NCBI RefSeq assembly: GCF_008974265.1
Contig: NZ_BKZW01000002.1
Coordinates: 1,364,001-1,428,000 of the forward strand
Source of the DNA: Dictyobacter vulcani
GTDB lineage: Bacteria; Chloroflexota; Ktedonobacteria; Ktedonobacterales; Ktedonobacteraceae
Length of the DNA: 64,000 bases
Direction of reading: 5' to 3'
Positions within the stretch are counted from its first letter, which is position 1. Each line of letters starts with the position of its first letter. Below the pieces are notes generated by a model. The model was not told the DNA's origin, did not search any database, and worked only from the letters and a program-made list of their open reading frames with translations. The position numbers were made by a program, and so were the translations under genes. Below, in pieces: positions 9,898-20,017 of this stretch.

Positions 9898-10743
9898 TTA
9901 GCAGGTTTTTTGTAGGAATGTATTGACGATATCCATGAATTCGGTAAAGCTGCTGCGGTGGATGTTGTGGGCGGCTCCGGGAATCTCTACCGCTTCGCTG
10001 CCGGCGGGTAGGCGTTGCTGGACTTCTTTCCAGGCGGCGCTATCCAGGGTGGAGCCCTGGGCGGGATCTGCACGCACAACCAGGGTTGGCGCGGTGAGTT
10101 TACTCAGCAACGGGAGCAACTCGCCTTCGGCTTCGGTATCGGCAAAGACGCTGATGATGGTTTCTTTGCTGACCTTGCCGGCCGCATCGATTTTTCCGGC
10201 AATATCCTCGGCAGTCCAGTTTGAATTCTGGGCTAGTAAGCGGGCGCGTAACTCGTCGGGAGGAAGATCAAGGTCAGCAATAAAGCGCGCCGCGCGCTTC
10301 GCTGGATCGCCATGGCCAAAGTTATGGGCAAAATCCTCAAGAATAATGCGCGAAAATTGTGGTGGTGGCAGTTCGATATGGATGCCGCTGGCCAGCACGA
10401 GGGCCGTGGCACCACCCCAGGAGTGGCCGACCAGCACAGGATTTTGTAATTCAAGTGCCTGAATAAAGTATGCCACATCACTGGCCGTCAAATGGAGCGT
10501 ATACCCGCCCGCCACCGGCTTGATGCTATCCCCATGCCCACGCATATCCAGCGCAAACACACGGTAGCGATCAGCCAGCGCTGGTCCAACTCGTACCCAA
10601 CTCTGGCTGGAACTGGTAATTCCATGTAACAGGACGCAGGCCGGCAGGTCCGTGCGCTCCGCGTTCCAGCTCAAATAATGAAACTGGCCAGCAGGCAAGG
10701 TAATGATCTGTGATTGTGGTGTGTTCTCAAACTGATTCGACAT
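9898..10743 (-). CDS. Alpha/beta-fold hydrolase
   Basis: 281 residues. HGITSSSQSW is the oxyanion-hole region, GHSWGG (about 106-111) holds the nucleophilic Ser, the acid lies near VVRADPAQGS, and GAAHNIHR carries the catalytic His. A cap domain rich in Asp/Pro and helices sits between 145 and 215. The frame is open far upstream, but that stretch is AT-rich and non-coding. ATG 10743 has AAAGGAA nine bases away. The family includes esterases, haloperoxidase-like and C-C hydrolases; I cannot choose among them. The tail-to-tail neighbour is the MITE-like element. Confidence 0.85.
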   Translation of the reverse strand: MSNQFENTPQSQIITLPAGQFHYLSWNAERTDLPACVLLHGITSSSQSWVRVGPALADRYRVFALDMRGHGDSIKPVAGGYTLHLTASDVAYFIQALELQNPVLVGHSWGGATALVLASGIHIELPPPQFSRIILEDFAHNFGHGDPAKRAARFIADLDLPPDELRARLLAQNSNWTAEDIAGKIDAAGKVSKETIISVFADTEAEGELLPLLSKLTAPTLVVRADPAQGSTLDSAAWKEVQQRLPAGSEAVEIPGAAHNIHRSSFTEFMDIVNTFLQKTC

Positions 10744-11226
10744 CCCCAAAAATTCCTTTATGAAAAATACTACGCTGCCGCTGTACTGTTCCTCCGCAAG
10801 CGGCAGCGTAGCCAACGAATATTCTATTAATGGGTATAACACAAAACTGAGCGCTGTGTATAGGGCCTGATCAATATTTCGTGGTGATAGTTTTTGGAAT
10901 CTTTTGTGGATTTTGGTGCTATGCAGTTTTTTATGGTTCACTGATATATGTATCGAAAATAGACTTAATATATTATATAAAAATTTATAAGAATGATTTA
11001 TAGCTGTTTTTATAATTACAATATAACGAGTATATAAGCTAAAAAATGATCGAGAACTATAAGCACTGTGTTTATTTCTGGTTGGCAACAACAGGCTGTT
11101 CTGTCTGGTTGTCTGGTTGGCAGAACAAAATTCATTGGGTTGGATACTTATCACTGTATTGAGTTTCAGAGTAGCAGTTGATAGTGCGGCTTTGGATGCG
11201 TCTGTTGTTTAGATCTTCTAGAGGTA
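10744..11226. other. AT-rich divergent intergenic region
   Basis: It holds a perfect 12-bp inverted repeat (TACGCTGCCGCT at 10771-10782 with its complement at 10799-10810) in the presumed 5' leader of the hydrolase. The next 400 bases are AT-rich and carry the divergent promoters of the hydrolase and the sedolisin. Nothing else recognisable. Confidence 0.5.
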
Positions 11227-13493
11227 ATGATGGAAAAATCTCGCAGCCTGCATGATGTCAGGTATTGGTTAACCAGGGTCGTTACAGGCATCTGTACCGG
11301 AATAGTCTTGTTGTTGCTGATCAACCTGGCCCCGCTGTCAGTGGTGGCATATTCTGAGATACCGCAGCGGTCGCACGTGCAGGGTCTACGCATTCCGGGA
11401 CATGCCGTCCCCCTGCTGGAGGAGCACAAACCAATTGGTCCCACGGCCAAAGAGCAGACATTGCATCTGGCCGCTGTTTTGAAGCTGCGCGATGAGGCTG
11501 GGCTGGATGCCTTGCTGGCCGCCCAGAATAATCCGACCTCACCACTCTATCATCATTACCTGACGACCCAGGAATTTAACAGCCAGTTTGCGCCTACCCT
11601 GGCCTCCGTGCTTGCTGTGACCGCCTACCTGCAGCAGCAGGGCATCCAGATCACCTCGATTGCCCCGAACCGTTTGTTGATTGATGGTTCGGCTACTGTA
11701 GCTACCGCTGAACATGCCTTTGCAATCAGTATTAATAATTATCAGCTCAAGGCGCGTGTCGTCTATGCTGCTAATACTGATCCATACGTACCTGATGCTG
11801 TTAGCGGCATAATACAGACGATTACCGGCTTAAATAATGTGACTCTGTACCGTCCTACGAACTTGCAGCGCCAGCAGAGGCCGTTGCATCCTTATCCTGG
11901 TCCCAACGGTGGCTTTACCCCGGATGAGTTGCGGAATGCCTATGATGTGACGCCATTGATTGAGACTAAAATGGATGGGAAAGGACAAACGGTTGGCCTG
12001 TTTGAACTGGATGGCTATAATCCAGCTGATATTGCGACCTATCGGCAGCAGTTTCACCTGGGGCTGTTGAATGTCTCCAATGTACTGGTCGATGGCGCGA
12101 CCAATACGGTTGGCCCGAATGCGATTGAGGTCACGCTGGATATGGAAACCGTGTCGGCTCTGGCTCCCGGGGCCGCGCAAAAGGTCTATATAGGTATCAA
12201 TAACGCGGCTGGCATTAATGACACCTATAATCGCATCGTCACTGATAATGTGGCCAAAGTCATCAGTGTGAGTTGGGGGGAATGTGAACTGGCCAGTTCA
12301 GCGTCACGTCTGGATACGCTGAATACGATTTTCAAGCAGGGAGCGGCGCAGGGGCAAACTTTCTTCGCGGCCAGTGGGGATTCCGGGGCTTATGATTGTA
12401 ATGATAATGGTGTGCAATCCTTAGCCGTTGACTCGCCTGCCGACAATCCTTATGTCGTGGGAGTGGGGGGACCTCGCTACGCACGAATCCCAAAGGGGCG
12501 TATGTCAGTGAAATCGGCTGGGGTGGGTCCTTGCTCGGGGGTATCTTTCATGTCGTGGGTAGTGGAGGAGGCAAAAGCACACACTTCTCACGCGCGGACT
12601 ACCAGAGTGGCCTCAATCTGACCGATGCGAGCCGCCAGGTTCCGGATGTCTCGGCCAATGCGGATCCCGCGACTGGCTATGCCGTCTACCTCACGCCCAA
12701 AAATCCGAAAGATCCGGGCTGGCAGGTGGTCGGAGGCACCAGCGCGGCGTCCCCACTGTGGGCAGGCATCGCAGCCGATATCAACCAGGCCTTGCGGGCC
12801 ATACATGTCTCGCCACTGGGTCACGCGCTTCCGGCGCTCTATCGCATCTATAATACGCCACAGATCTATCCGCCCTATCATGATATCGTCAAAGGCTCCA
12901 ACCTGTTTTATCAGGCTGGCCCCAACTATGATCTGGTTACTGGTATGGGGACGCCTGATGCCTGGAATATCATGCGTGATCTCCAGGGCGCACCAGGCCT
13001 GCCCACGCAATTGTTGCAGAACGTGAGCTTTGAGGGTGGCCTGGCACCCTGGCAGGAACACTCTGCGGGTGGCTATGAACTTATCAGCATGGCCAATCCC
13101 CATACTGGCACATACAGTGCCTATCTGTGTGGCTATTCCAACTGCGATGATACCATCACGCAAACCCTGACCATCCCGGCTTCGACCCACAATGCCGTGT
13201 TGAGCTACTGGATCTATATCGGGCGGGCTGACACCACCACTACCTGTACGGATACCTTCCATGTGTTTCTCCGTGCGCCCACTGCACCCGGCACCACCGC
13301 GACCGATATTCAGAAGTTATGTAATACCGATGCCAATGGCTGGGTCCAATATAGCTTTGATATTACCGCCGCCCTGGTTCCCTATCTCGGCAAGCCAGTG
13401 CAACTCGGCTTCCAGGCCATCGGAGCCACCAGTCCGCGCTCCAGCTTTTTCGTCAATGTAGATGATGTCTCGCTCTATGTGACCCGTGGTTGA
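11227..13493 (+). CDS. Secreted S53 (sedolisin/kumamolisin) protease with C-terminal beta domain (frameshifted)
   Basis: A signal or anchor helix (about 18-42) is followed by a pro-kumamolisin activation domain (about 55-205), then the catalytic domain. The triad Glu301-x3-Asp305 is in EVTLDMETVSALAPGA, the oxyanion Asp385 in SGDSGAYD, and Ser506 in GGTSAASPLWAG. The calcium-site region GMGTPDAWN follows. Residues after about 590 form a MAM/jelly-roll-like domain (NVSFEGGLAPW...). The frame breaks in the six-G run at 12465-12470; one extra G restores VVGVGGTSLRTNPKG and a single protein of about 755 residues. ATG 11230, three bases later, has better spacing from GAGG. Such proteases work extracellularly at acid pH. 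Confidence 0.9.
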
Positions 13494-13503
13494 CCACAGG
13501 TTC

Positions 13504-13966
13504 GTGGCTGCCGGTACGACAGATCGCAGCGACCAGCGCTAATACTTTTCCCTTAAGGATTGAATGGCTGAAATGATAGCATGACGGTGAAGGAACACCT
13601 TCTCAAAGGATCAAGAGAGGTAAAACGTGTATTTTTGACCCTTTGGGTCGATTCGGTTGCCTCCACGATACCCTCACCTCCGCAGGATCACGCAAGTGAA
13701 AAAGCGGTGAAGCAAGGCGTGAAGAGGCTTGCTCATGGTCAAGCAAGGATATCATGCAGGCACGAATCGACCCAAAGGGTCGAACCTACCTGTTCGCTTT
13801 TCTTGATCCTTTGAAGTCATTGGGCCTCTGATCGGCTTAGATGCTTTCGTCAATCTCGTCCAGAAAAAGGCTTACGTGAAACGTATTAGCGACCAGCGCT
13901 GCCGGTACGACAGGTCTCCCCATCTCGACCAGGATGCGCTTAACCGAAACGTATTGGCGGCTAGCG
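13504..13966. repeat. Repeat-filled gap: family A fragments and one family B element
   Basis: Family A cores lie at 13506-13550 and twice at 13876-13970. Between them, 13604-13814 is a family B element: outer arms CAAAGGATCAAGA / TCTTGATCCTTTG and inner arms at 13634-13654 and 13763-13784 (GACCCTTTGGGTCGATT type). The centre holds CTTGCTCATGGTCAAGCAAG, itself an inverted repeat. Open frames here are chance products of the repeats. Confidence 0.75.
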
Positions 13967-14748
13967 TTACCGGTACGGGTGCAGGTGTTCGTGGATCAGG
14001 TTGGCTTTGATCAGTAGTTCGCGGTTGTGCAGGATCTGTTCGGGGTGCCGTCGGCCAGGATGCTGCGGTTCTCACCCATCACGAGGATCCTGCGGGCGAT
14101 GACCGGTACGATTTCAAGCTCATGGGTGGTGGTGATGACGGTTTTGCCGGCTTCTCCCAGTTTGCGAATCAGATTCACCAGGACCCATTTGGTGCGCGGA
14201 TCCAGCGCGGCCGTGGGTTCGTCGAGCAGGATGACTTCTGGCTTGAGGGAGAGGACCGAGGCGATCGCGGCCCGCTTCTTTTCGCCGCCGGATAATTCAA
14301 ATGGTGCGCGCCGGGCCAGATGAGTGATCTCCATCAATTCCAGGGCTTCATCACAGCGCTCTTTAACTTCGCGCTGACTCAGACCCATCTGTAGCGGTCC
14401 AAAGGCTACATCATCAAAAACGGTGGCGCTGAAAAGCTGGATATCTGGATCCTGGAAAACCAGGCCAATTTCCTGATGGAAACGAAAGGCCTCCTCTCCC
14501 GTGGTTGCCGTTTTGATATCCTGTCCCAGCACATGCATAGTACCTGCTGACGGCGTATAGATGCCATCCAGCAATTTCAGGAGCGTCGATTTACCGCTCC
14601 CGTTGGCACCGAGCAGCACCACCTGTTCGCCACGCTGAATGGTCAGATCAATGCCATCCAGGGCCAGTTGCCGATCATTATAGAGATAGCGAACGTTTTG
14701 TAACGCAAACACGGCGTTATCTGTAGATGTAATAGCTTCCGAGCTCAC
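13967..14748 (-). CDS. cbiO: ECF transporter ATPase CbiO (frameshifted near the C-terminus)
   Basis: ATPase of the Ni/Co ECF importer. Walker A is GANGSGKST, the Q-loop VFQDPDIQLFSATVFDDVAFGP is typical of CbiO, the signature is ELSGGEKKR, Walker B is VILLDEPTAALDP, and the switch His lies in TTTHELE. The GTG start at 14746-14748 overlaps the cbiQ stop by four bases (GTGA) and has GGAAGG upstream; the longer frame from 14793 would overlap cbiQ more. After ILADGTP the frame derails; one more C at 14042-14045 gives EQILHNRELLIKANLIHEHL and a stop at 13967-13969 inside a family A repeat. Translationally coupled third gene of cbiMQO. Confidence 0.9.
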
Positions 14749-15620
14749 AGAACATACCTTCCAATACAAAAAATGAGTACTGCTAATAGACACGCAAGCA
14801 CGAGTGCCAGCCAGTCTTGAGCGGTCATCCTATAGGCATTATATGAGCGCACCTCGCCCTGAAAGCCACGCGCCGCCATGGCAGCATAGACATCATTGCT
14901 CATCTTGAAGGAGCGGTTCATCAGATGGCTCATTGAGCCACTGACCCAGCCCCGCTGCTCCTGTCCACTGCTTCTACCCACGGTGCGGCTCTTACGCGCC
15001 TCAAACATGCCATTGGCGGAATGCAGGAAGAGGAAGATGTAGCGATAGGTCATCGAGAGTAGCAGCACAAAAATTTGCGGCACATGAAAGGCGCGCAGAC
15101 TTTTCAGGATATCCGACCAGGGTGTGGTCAGAATCAAGAGTACAGCCAGCGAGACCGACACGCCGACGCGGGCAATAAAAATAGTCCCACTCAGCAGGCT
15201 GGCGCTGGATGGTCCAAAATGCAGTGCGCCCAGCGCGATATCAAAGAGGCGCGGGCCGCTGGTAACAAAGACGGATGGCAGTATGACGATGCCCGCGAAA
15301 AATGGTATCCCGATCCACACGCGGCGAATAAAGAAATCAAAGGGCACTTTACTCAGGCGCGCCAGTAGTAATAATACCAGATAGAGACAGGGCAGCGCGA
15401 CCAGCGAATTTGATAGACTGGCGGCCAGCACGACCACCAGAAACATCGCCAGCTTGGCCCGTGGATCAAGTGCTTGGAGCAAGCCGGGCTGACGGCTATG
15501 CTCCTCAGTAAAAACCGCCTGCTCAATAGCAGCAGCAATGCCGGCAATCGTCTTCTCAATCCAGCCAAACTGCCGACGATAGGTTTTTTTTACCGAGCCC
15601 TGTGATGAAGTCGTATTCAT
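14745..15620 (-). CDS. cbiQ: ECF transporter transmembrane component CbiQ
   Basis: 291 residues. LDPRAKLAMF is the CbiQ N-terminal motif after a soluble lead; five to six hydrophobic helices follow. The coupling region has RSFKMSNDVYAAMAARGFQGE, containing the conserved A-x-x-x-RGF/G motif that contacts the ATPase. The start ATG overlaps the cbiM stop (ATGA). The N-terminus (about 50 residues with TYRRQFGWIEKTI) is the long form seen in CbiMQO systems. It couples ATP hydrolysis in CbiO to metal passage through CbiM. Confidence 0.92.
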   Translation of the reverse strand: MNTTSSQGSVKKTYRRQFGWIEKTIAGIAAAIEQAVFTEEHSRQPGLLQALDPRAKLAMFLVVVLAASLSNSLVALPCLYLVLLLLARLSKVPFDFFIRRVWIGIPFFAGIVILPSVFVTSGPRLFDIALGALHFGPSSASLLSGTIFIARVGVSVSLAVLLILTTPWSDILKSLRAFHVPQIFVLLLSMTYRYIFLFLHSANGMFEARKSRTVGRSSGQEQRGWVSGSMSHLMNRSFKMSNDVYAAMAARGFQGEVRSYNAYRMTAQDWLALVLACLLAVLIFCIGRYVL

Positions 15621-16906
15621 ACGTGCGCTCTTTCTTCTTGCTGCATGTTCTCATCTTTATGCTGGTGTGTAAGCAGGGTAGCCACGCCCCAGAAGAGTAC
15701 GCCAATCAGTAAGATGCCCAGCAGGCCGCTCAGCTCATAGCCCAGCCCTTGCCGCCACATCGGCACATTGGGTCCATTGAAGAACGAAGATTGCAGATTA
15801 TAGCCACTAAAGGGAGCGCTCCAGACACCTGAGAGTTGTTTTAAGCCCTGCGGCATATAGCCAAAAGCCTGCTTTACATCCTCGGGACTCCCCTCGGCAT
15901 AGGCGAAGCCCGGCGCGATCAGACCAATCGGAACAAAGACCGCCAGCGCCACAAAGATCGTGCCTACTTTGCGTATGGATTTAGGTAAGAGGAACCAGGC
16001 CAGCGGGATCAGCCCGAGCGCGAGCCCGAGCACAATCACCAGCATAATCCCAACATCTGACCAGGCAACATGTGACCAATCAGTGCCAAAGAGATGGGTG
16101 AAGTCGCCATGGCCCGTGATCAGGCCAGCCGCCAGGAGTATGGCCAGTCCACAGGACAGACCAAGCGCCAGCATCTGCCAGAGCGGCATAGCCTGCCTGG
16201 ATCCTGCTGAAGCATCGGCCTCTGCGACGGTTCCGCGTAATGTCGTGAGGTATTGAGGATGATTCTTCTGGATATAGACCACACCCAGAGCCGTAACCAG
16301 CGCCTCTACCAGCGAAGCACCAAGCGCGTGCGAGAGCAGCATCGTCGGAATCGCGACCTGCAATGGATAGGGACTGTAGAGCGGATGACCACCAGCTTGA
16401 AAGAGCAGCGGTTGGAGTCCGAGCTCGATGCCTACCGCCAGAGCCGACGCAGTAATGCCCAGATAAGCCCCGATGCCCGCCGCCCAGACGCGGCGCGTCG
16501 AACGTAAGGGCGCTCTGCTCGCGATCAGGCGATACACAAAATAGCCAATAAACGGCAGAATGATACCCATATTCAGGCAATTCGCAAAAATCGCCAGCAC
16601 ACCACCATCCCCGAAGAAAAGGGCCTGAATAATCAAAGCCGTACTGATCCCGATCACCGCTGCCCAGGGTCCGAGCACAACCGCGATCAACGTACCACCG
16701 ATCGCATGGGCCGTCGTCCCACCAGGGACCGGAATATTAAACATCATAATCGTAAAAGAGAAGGCCGCAAAAATAGCTAACAGCGGGACCGTACGCTGAT
16801 TCAGCACCTTTTTTACTTTATTGACCGCGACACCCCATACCGGGATCGTAGCTACCCCTGTTCCCAGCGAAAAAACCGGACTCAGATAGCCGTCTGGAAT
16901 ATGCAT
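15617..16906 (-). CDS. cbiM: ECF nickel/cobalt substrate-binding permease CbiM with fused PDGLE-type C-terminus
   Basis: The protein begins MHIPDGYLSP: Met1 and His2 with the following loop form the metal-chelating N-terminus of CbiM/NikM, so the start is certain. The CbiM core (about 1-215) includes GGTTAHAIGG and a metal-contact His region. A linker is followed by residues about 235-420 with more helices and SPEDVKQAFGYMPQGLKQLSG, the PDGLE/CbiN-like domain fused on. First gene of cbiMQO, behind a Nur-like operator (17019-17041). The operator motif argues for nickel rather than cobalt; this is an inference. Confidence 0.92.
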   Translation of the reverse strand: MHIPDGYLSPVFSLGTGVATIPVWGVAVNKVKKVLNQRTVPLLAIFAAFSFTIMMFNIPVPGGTTAHAIGGTLIAVVLGPWAAVIGISTALIIQALFFGDGGVLAIFANCLNMGIILPFIGYFVYRLIASRAPLRSTRRVWAAGIGAYLGITASALAVGIELGLQPLLFQAGGHPLYSPYPLQVAIPTMLLSHALGASLVEALVTALGVVYIQKNHPQYLTTLRGTVAEADASAGSRQAMPLWQMLALGLSCGLAILLAAGLITGHGDFTHLFGTDWSHVAWSDVGIMLVIVLGLALGLIPLAWFLLPKSIRKVGTIFVALAVFVPIGLIAPGFAYAEGSPEDVKQAFGYMPQGLKQLSGVWSAPFSGYNLQSSFFNGPNVPMWRQGLGYELSGLLGILLIGVLFWGVATLLTHQHKDENMQQEERAHV

Positions 16907-16995
16907 TCATTGCCTCCATAAGAATCAAGCGGCTTCTTATTCATCTTCTCTATCTCATAGGCGCTTGATCCAGAGCCTGCGCCAGCAAAGATGAA

Positions 16996-17041
16996 ATTAT
17001 ATAGCTGTGAAAAATTCCTTATTGCAAATGTTTCGCAATAA
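16996..17041 (-). promoter_or_regulatory. Promoter and Nur-like (Fur-family) operator of cbiMQO
   Basis: On the minus strand, TTATTGCGAA and TTTGCAATAA flank ACA (17019-17041). This contains TTGCGA-N5-TTGCAA, which matches the Streptomyces Nur box TTGCaa-N5-ttGCAA. The operator overlaps the only plausible -35 (TTGCAA, 17022-17027) upstream of TATAAT (16996-17001), so bound repressor would block the promoter. Spacing (18-20) is slightly long. A leader of about 85 bases with an 8-bp stem (ATCAAGCG/CGCTTGAT) precedes the ATG. Confidence 0.6.
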
Positions 17042-17101
17042 CAAGTATACAACAGCAACCCCACCCAGTGTAAGGGCAGATCCAGCCGGCTTTACCTTTT
17101 T

Positions 17102-18316
17102 TTATTTATTCGCGTTTTTTTGTGTGCGGGCTTTATGCTTTCTCCAATACCAGATACCGATGGCGGTCAATATTATTATTGGACCAATGGGAAAGACTGC
17201 TAGCAAGACAGCGCTCTTTATATAGGTCGTGGTGCAGTCCGGTCCTGGTGATGTATCATTAACACGAATATATGTTTGTTTCGCTGGCAGATTGGCTTGA
17301 GGCACGAAGACAGGATCTTTCTGCATATGCTCGGGTGTGTAACTGGTGTAGAAGCGTGTCAGATTGTAGGTGGTATCCGGAGACTCTTTTAGAGATCGGA
17401 GTAAGCCAGACATGTTTTGCGCTTGCGCATACTGAGTGACATAGGCATAGCCACCTACCTTTTGAATGGCCGTATCCATAAGTTGTGCATAGCTCTCTTG
17501 TGGACTTGGATTAGCGCTGACCTTATCCGCTGGCACTGTGACCTCGGTATAGTTTTTGAGCGTATAGCGTTGCTGTGCCAGGATTGAGACTTCCATTTTC
17601 ATCTTGTGCTGAATATCAGTAGCCGCCAGACGAATGGGAACGGTGACCTGCTGCATGACCATTGGAAACGTAATTTTGACCGGCGCAACATTACTGACAT
17701 TTGTGCCTGGACGTAAGCGCATGGCCAGAAAAAACATATTGCTCCGTACATATGGTTGGATCAGATTTGTGGTGTTCGCTGGTACGGTATATTTATGGTT
17801 TTGCAGCCAGCTTGTCAGAGCCTGGGCATCTCCAGACTTGATAATCTCATAGGCAAAGGGACCGGTCTCACCGCCTGCATAGACATTGACACCAGGATTG
17901 CTGGATGTGGGCGCTCCACCTGTTGCGTAATTATTCCCGAATAACATATGGGTGATATCAGCATGATTACAATTTTGGGGTGCAGGTATAAAGAAACGAG
18001 GAGCCGTATAGTATTCGAGCTGATTGAAGATTTCCTGGGCAGCCGTTTCAACCTTTGGTACCGCTGGTACAGGGAGTACCCAGGCAAAATCACGCGCATT
18101 GCCTTGATAGCGGATCTGTTCATACAGGGTTGTGCTATTGTGATTTATTGTAATCAGCAAGCGCTCGGTATCCTGGCTGACTTTTCCGCTGGTCGCGCTG
18201 CTAAAAAATCCTCCACAGGCCAGGGCCGAAGCGGGCGTTATTAGCAAGATTGCTAGTGTTAACAGGGACGTGGTCAACAGTAGTCGACGAGAACGAGCTA
18301 AATGCTTTGTTATCAT
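17102..18316 (-). CDS. DUF2330 secreted/membrane-anchored protein
   Basis: A 404-residue protein with a cleavable N-terminal signal (LLLTTSLLTLAILLITPASALA) immediately followed by CGGFF, the start of DUF2330. FAWVLPVPAVPKVE, PEHMQKDPVF and a late PDCT Cys are further landmarks. A single C-terminal helix (about 375-395) with a basic cytoplasmic tail anchors it. Function of the family is unknown. It lies directly upstream of and co-directional with cbiMQO, but the operator and promoter for cbiM lie between them, so I treat it as a separate unit. Confidence 0.85.
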   Translation of the reverse strand: MITKHLARSRRLLLTTSLLTLAILLITPASALACGGFFSSATSGKVSQDTERLLITINHNSTTLYEQIRYQGNARDFAWVLPVPAVPKVETAAQEIFNQLEYYTAPRFFIPAPQNCNHADITHMLFGNNYATGGAPTSSNPGVNVYAGGETGPFAYEIIKSGDAQALTSWLQNHKYTVPANTTNLIQPYVRSNMFFLAMRLRPGTNVSNVAPVKITFPMVMQQVTVPIRLAATDIQHKMKMEVSILAQQRYTLKNYTEVTVPADKVSANPSPQESYAQLMDTAIQKVGGYAYVTQYAQAQNMSGLLRSLKESPDTTYNLTRFYTSYTPEHMQKDPVFVPQANLPAKQTYIRVNDTSPGPDCTTTYIKSAVLLAVFPIGPIIILTAIGIWYWRKHKARTQKNANK

Positions 18317-18384
18317 ACGTTCAATAGAATCCTTTCCTCTTCATTCTATACAAGAAACGAGACGAACCCCAAAAAATAACGGCT

Positions 18385-18790
18385 CAGGTCGCAGCGGGGT
18401 GTTCATACCTGGAGAGGTGGCAGCGGCAAGCGCCAATACATTTCGGTTATGGATGGAATAGCTACAATGGTGGAATGATCATGAAGCAACGCATGCAAAA
18501 ATGATCAAGAGAGATACAAATGGTAGGTTCGACCCTTTGGGTCGATTGCCTCCCCCACACGAACGTATTGCCTCACATGGCATAGCTTGCTCATGGTCAA
18601 GCAAGGATAGTATGCAGGGAACCAATCGACCCAAAGGGTCGAACCTACTTTCGTTCATCTCCTCTAAGGATCAAACCGTCCCTGGGCTTAAGCGAAACGT
18701 ATTGGCGGCAAGCGCCGCCGGTACGAAGAGGTCATTACTCGTACGCGAACGGGTCGCAGCGGCGAGCGCAGCCGCTACGGGAACGGGAAG
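18385..18790. repeat. Repeat cluster: family A copies and a family B element
   Basis: Family A cores lie at about 18418-18450 and 18690-18780. Between them, 18497-18668 is a family B element with perfect arms GTAGGTTCGACCCTTTGGGT (18523 on) and its complement (to 18650), and the shared centre CTTGCTCATGGTCAAGCAAG. It fills the 530-base gap between the divergent DUF2330 and PIG-L genes. Confidence 0.75.
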
Positions 18791-18850
18791 CGATGATGAT
18801 ATAATGGGGGCATAGTTTAGATCAGTTTTAAAATGGAGTAAAAGAAAATT

Positions 18851-19738
18851 ATGTCCCAGGATCAGAATACGCCGTTGACGTTTATGGCTGTTCATGCCCA
18901 TCCAGATGATGAGGTTTTTGGTACCGGCGGTACCTTTGCCCGCTATAGCGAGCAGGGCGTGCGTACCGTGTTGGTGACCGCTACAATGGGAGAAGAAGGG
19001 GAGATCGTTGATCCTGCTTTAGATGAGCAGGCTAAAGAGGCGATGTTTCCACGGCTGGCCGAGGTGCGGCAGCAGGAACTGAAGAAGTCGGTTGAGGCTC
19101 TGCATATACAGGAATCACGTCTGCTCGGTTATCGCGATTCCGGCATGGCCGGTCGGGAATCTAATCAGCATCCTGATAGCTTCCATCAGGCTAATTTTGC
19201 TGAGGCGGTCAAGCGTCTGGTGGCTTTGATACGTGAGTTCAAGCCGCAGGTCCTTGTCACCTATGATGCCTTTGGCAGCTATGGTCATCCCGACCACATC
19301 CAGGCCAACCGCATCACCAATGCCGCCTTTGATGCCGCCGGCGAGCCCCGCTGCTATCCAGAATTGAATTTACCCGCCTGGCAGCCATCCCGACTCTACT
19401 ATACCGCTATGCCGCGCTCATTTTTTGTGCAGGCCGTCAAGGCTGCGCAGGAGTCAGGCGAGCCCGGACCGTGGAATAATCCAGAGATGAACACTGACAT
19501 TATGGGCACGCCTGATGAGCAAATCAGTGTTCGCATCGATGTACGGAAATATATTGATAATAAAATTCAGGCGCTGACCGCCCATAAGACACAGATCGCA
19601 CCCGACAACTTTGTCTTCACCACGCCAGTAGAACAGCGTGATCAGTTCCTGGGCTATGAGCACTTTGTGCTGGCCCGCAGCGCCATCAATTCCCATGCTG
19701 GCGAACTCGAACAGGATCTCTTTACCGAGCGAGCATAA
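18851..19738 (+). CDS. PIG-L family deacetylase (MshB/Mca/LmbE-like)
   Basis: 295 residues. AHPDDE (about 16-21) and YGHPDH (about 144-149) are the zinc-binding and catalytic motifs of the LmbE/PIG-L family; VTATMGEEGEI fits the GlcNAc-Ins deacetylase and mycothiol conjugate amidase branch. The ATG follows GGAG at about 12 bases. Family members remove acetyl from N-acetylglucosaminyl conjugates or cleave thiol conjugates. Nothing nearby supports mycothiol synthesis, so the substrate stays open. A strong terminator follows. Confidence 0.88.
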   Translation: MSQDQNTPLTFMAVHAHPDDEVFGTGGTFARYSEQGVRTVLVTATMGEEGEIVDPALDEQAKEAMFPRLAEVRQQELKKSVEALHIQESRLLGYRDSGMAGRESNQHPDSFHQANFAEAVKRLVALIREFKPQVLVTYDAFGSYGHPDHIQANRITNAAFDAAGEPRCYPELNLPAWQPSRLYYTAMPRSFFVQAVKAAQESGEPGPWNNPEMNTDIMGTPDEQISVRIDVRKYIDNKIQALTAHKTQIAPDNFVFTTPVEQRDQFLGYEHFVLARSAINSHAGELEQDLFTERA

Positions 19739-19758
19739 TACCTGCTGACAATCAACCT

Positions 19759-19801
19759 GCAAAAGAAGAGGATAGGCAAAGAGCTTATCCTCTTCTTTTT
19801 A
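19759..19801 (+). terminator. Rho-independent terminator of the PIG-L gene
   Basis: AAAAGAAGAGGATA and TATCCTCTTCTTTTT pair around GGCAAAGAGCT, ending in TTTTT. Confidence 0.9.
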
Positions 19802-19955
19802 TGGTCATGTAGACGCCATTTTTAGGACGAATGGTAATGGTTTTATCTGTATCAGGCACAATCTGCTGGCCAGGAACCAGGAAGTCAGACCCTTATCAAA
19901 ATCCTGAGCATGTTCCACTATATAGCTAATAGAAGTATGCCTGAACGCAGATGAA

Positions 19956-19991
19956 AACGGGATCCATTCAATCGTGAATGGATCCCGTTGG
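19956..19991 (-). terminator. Terminator of the first RiPP-precursor-like gene
   Basis: A 14-bp stem (AACGGGATCCATTC with GAATGGATCCCGTT) around a short loop, followed on the minus strand by TTTTC, sits about 27 bases after the gene's stop. Confidence 0.75.
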
Positions 19992-20017
19992 GTGCTCTAT
20001 TAATGGTATGCAGGCGA

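Noticed and set aside
13581..13814. A 77-residue frame after the S53 protease
   Set aside because: It is translated through the arms of a family B repeat and has no coding character.
16907..16995. Cobalamin or NiCo riboswitch in the cbiM leader
   Set aside because: The leader is about 85 bases and lacks the conserved B12-box or NiCo core; only one 8-bp stem is seen.
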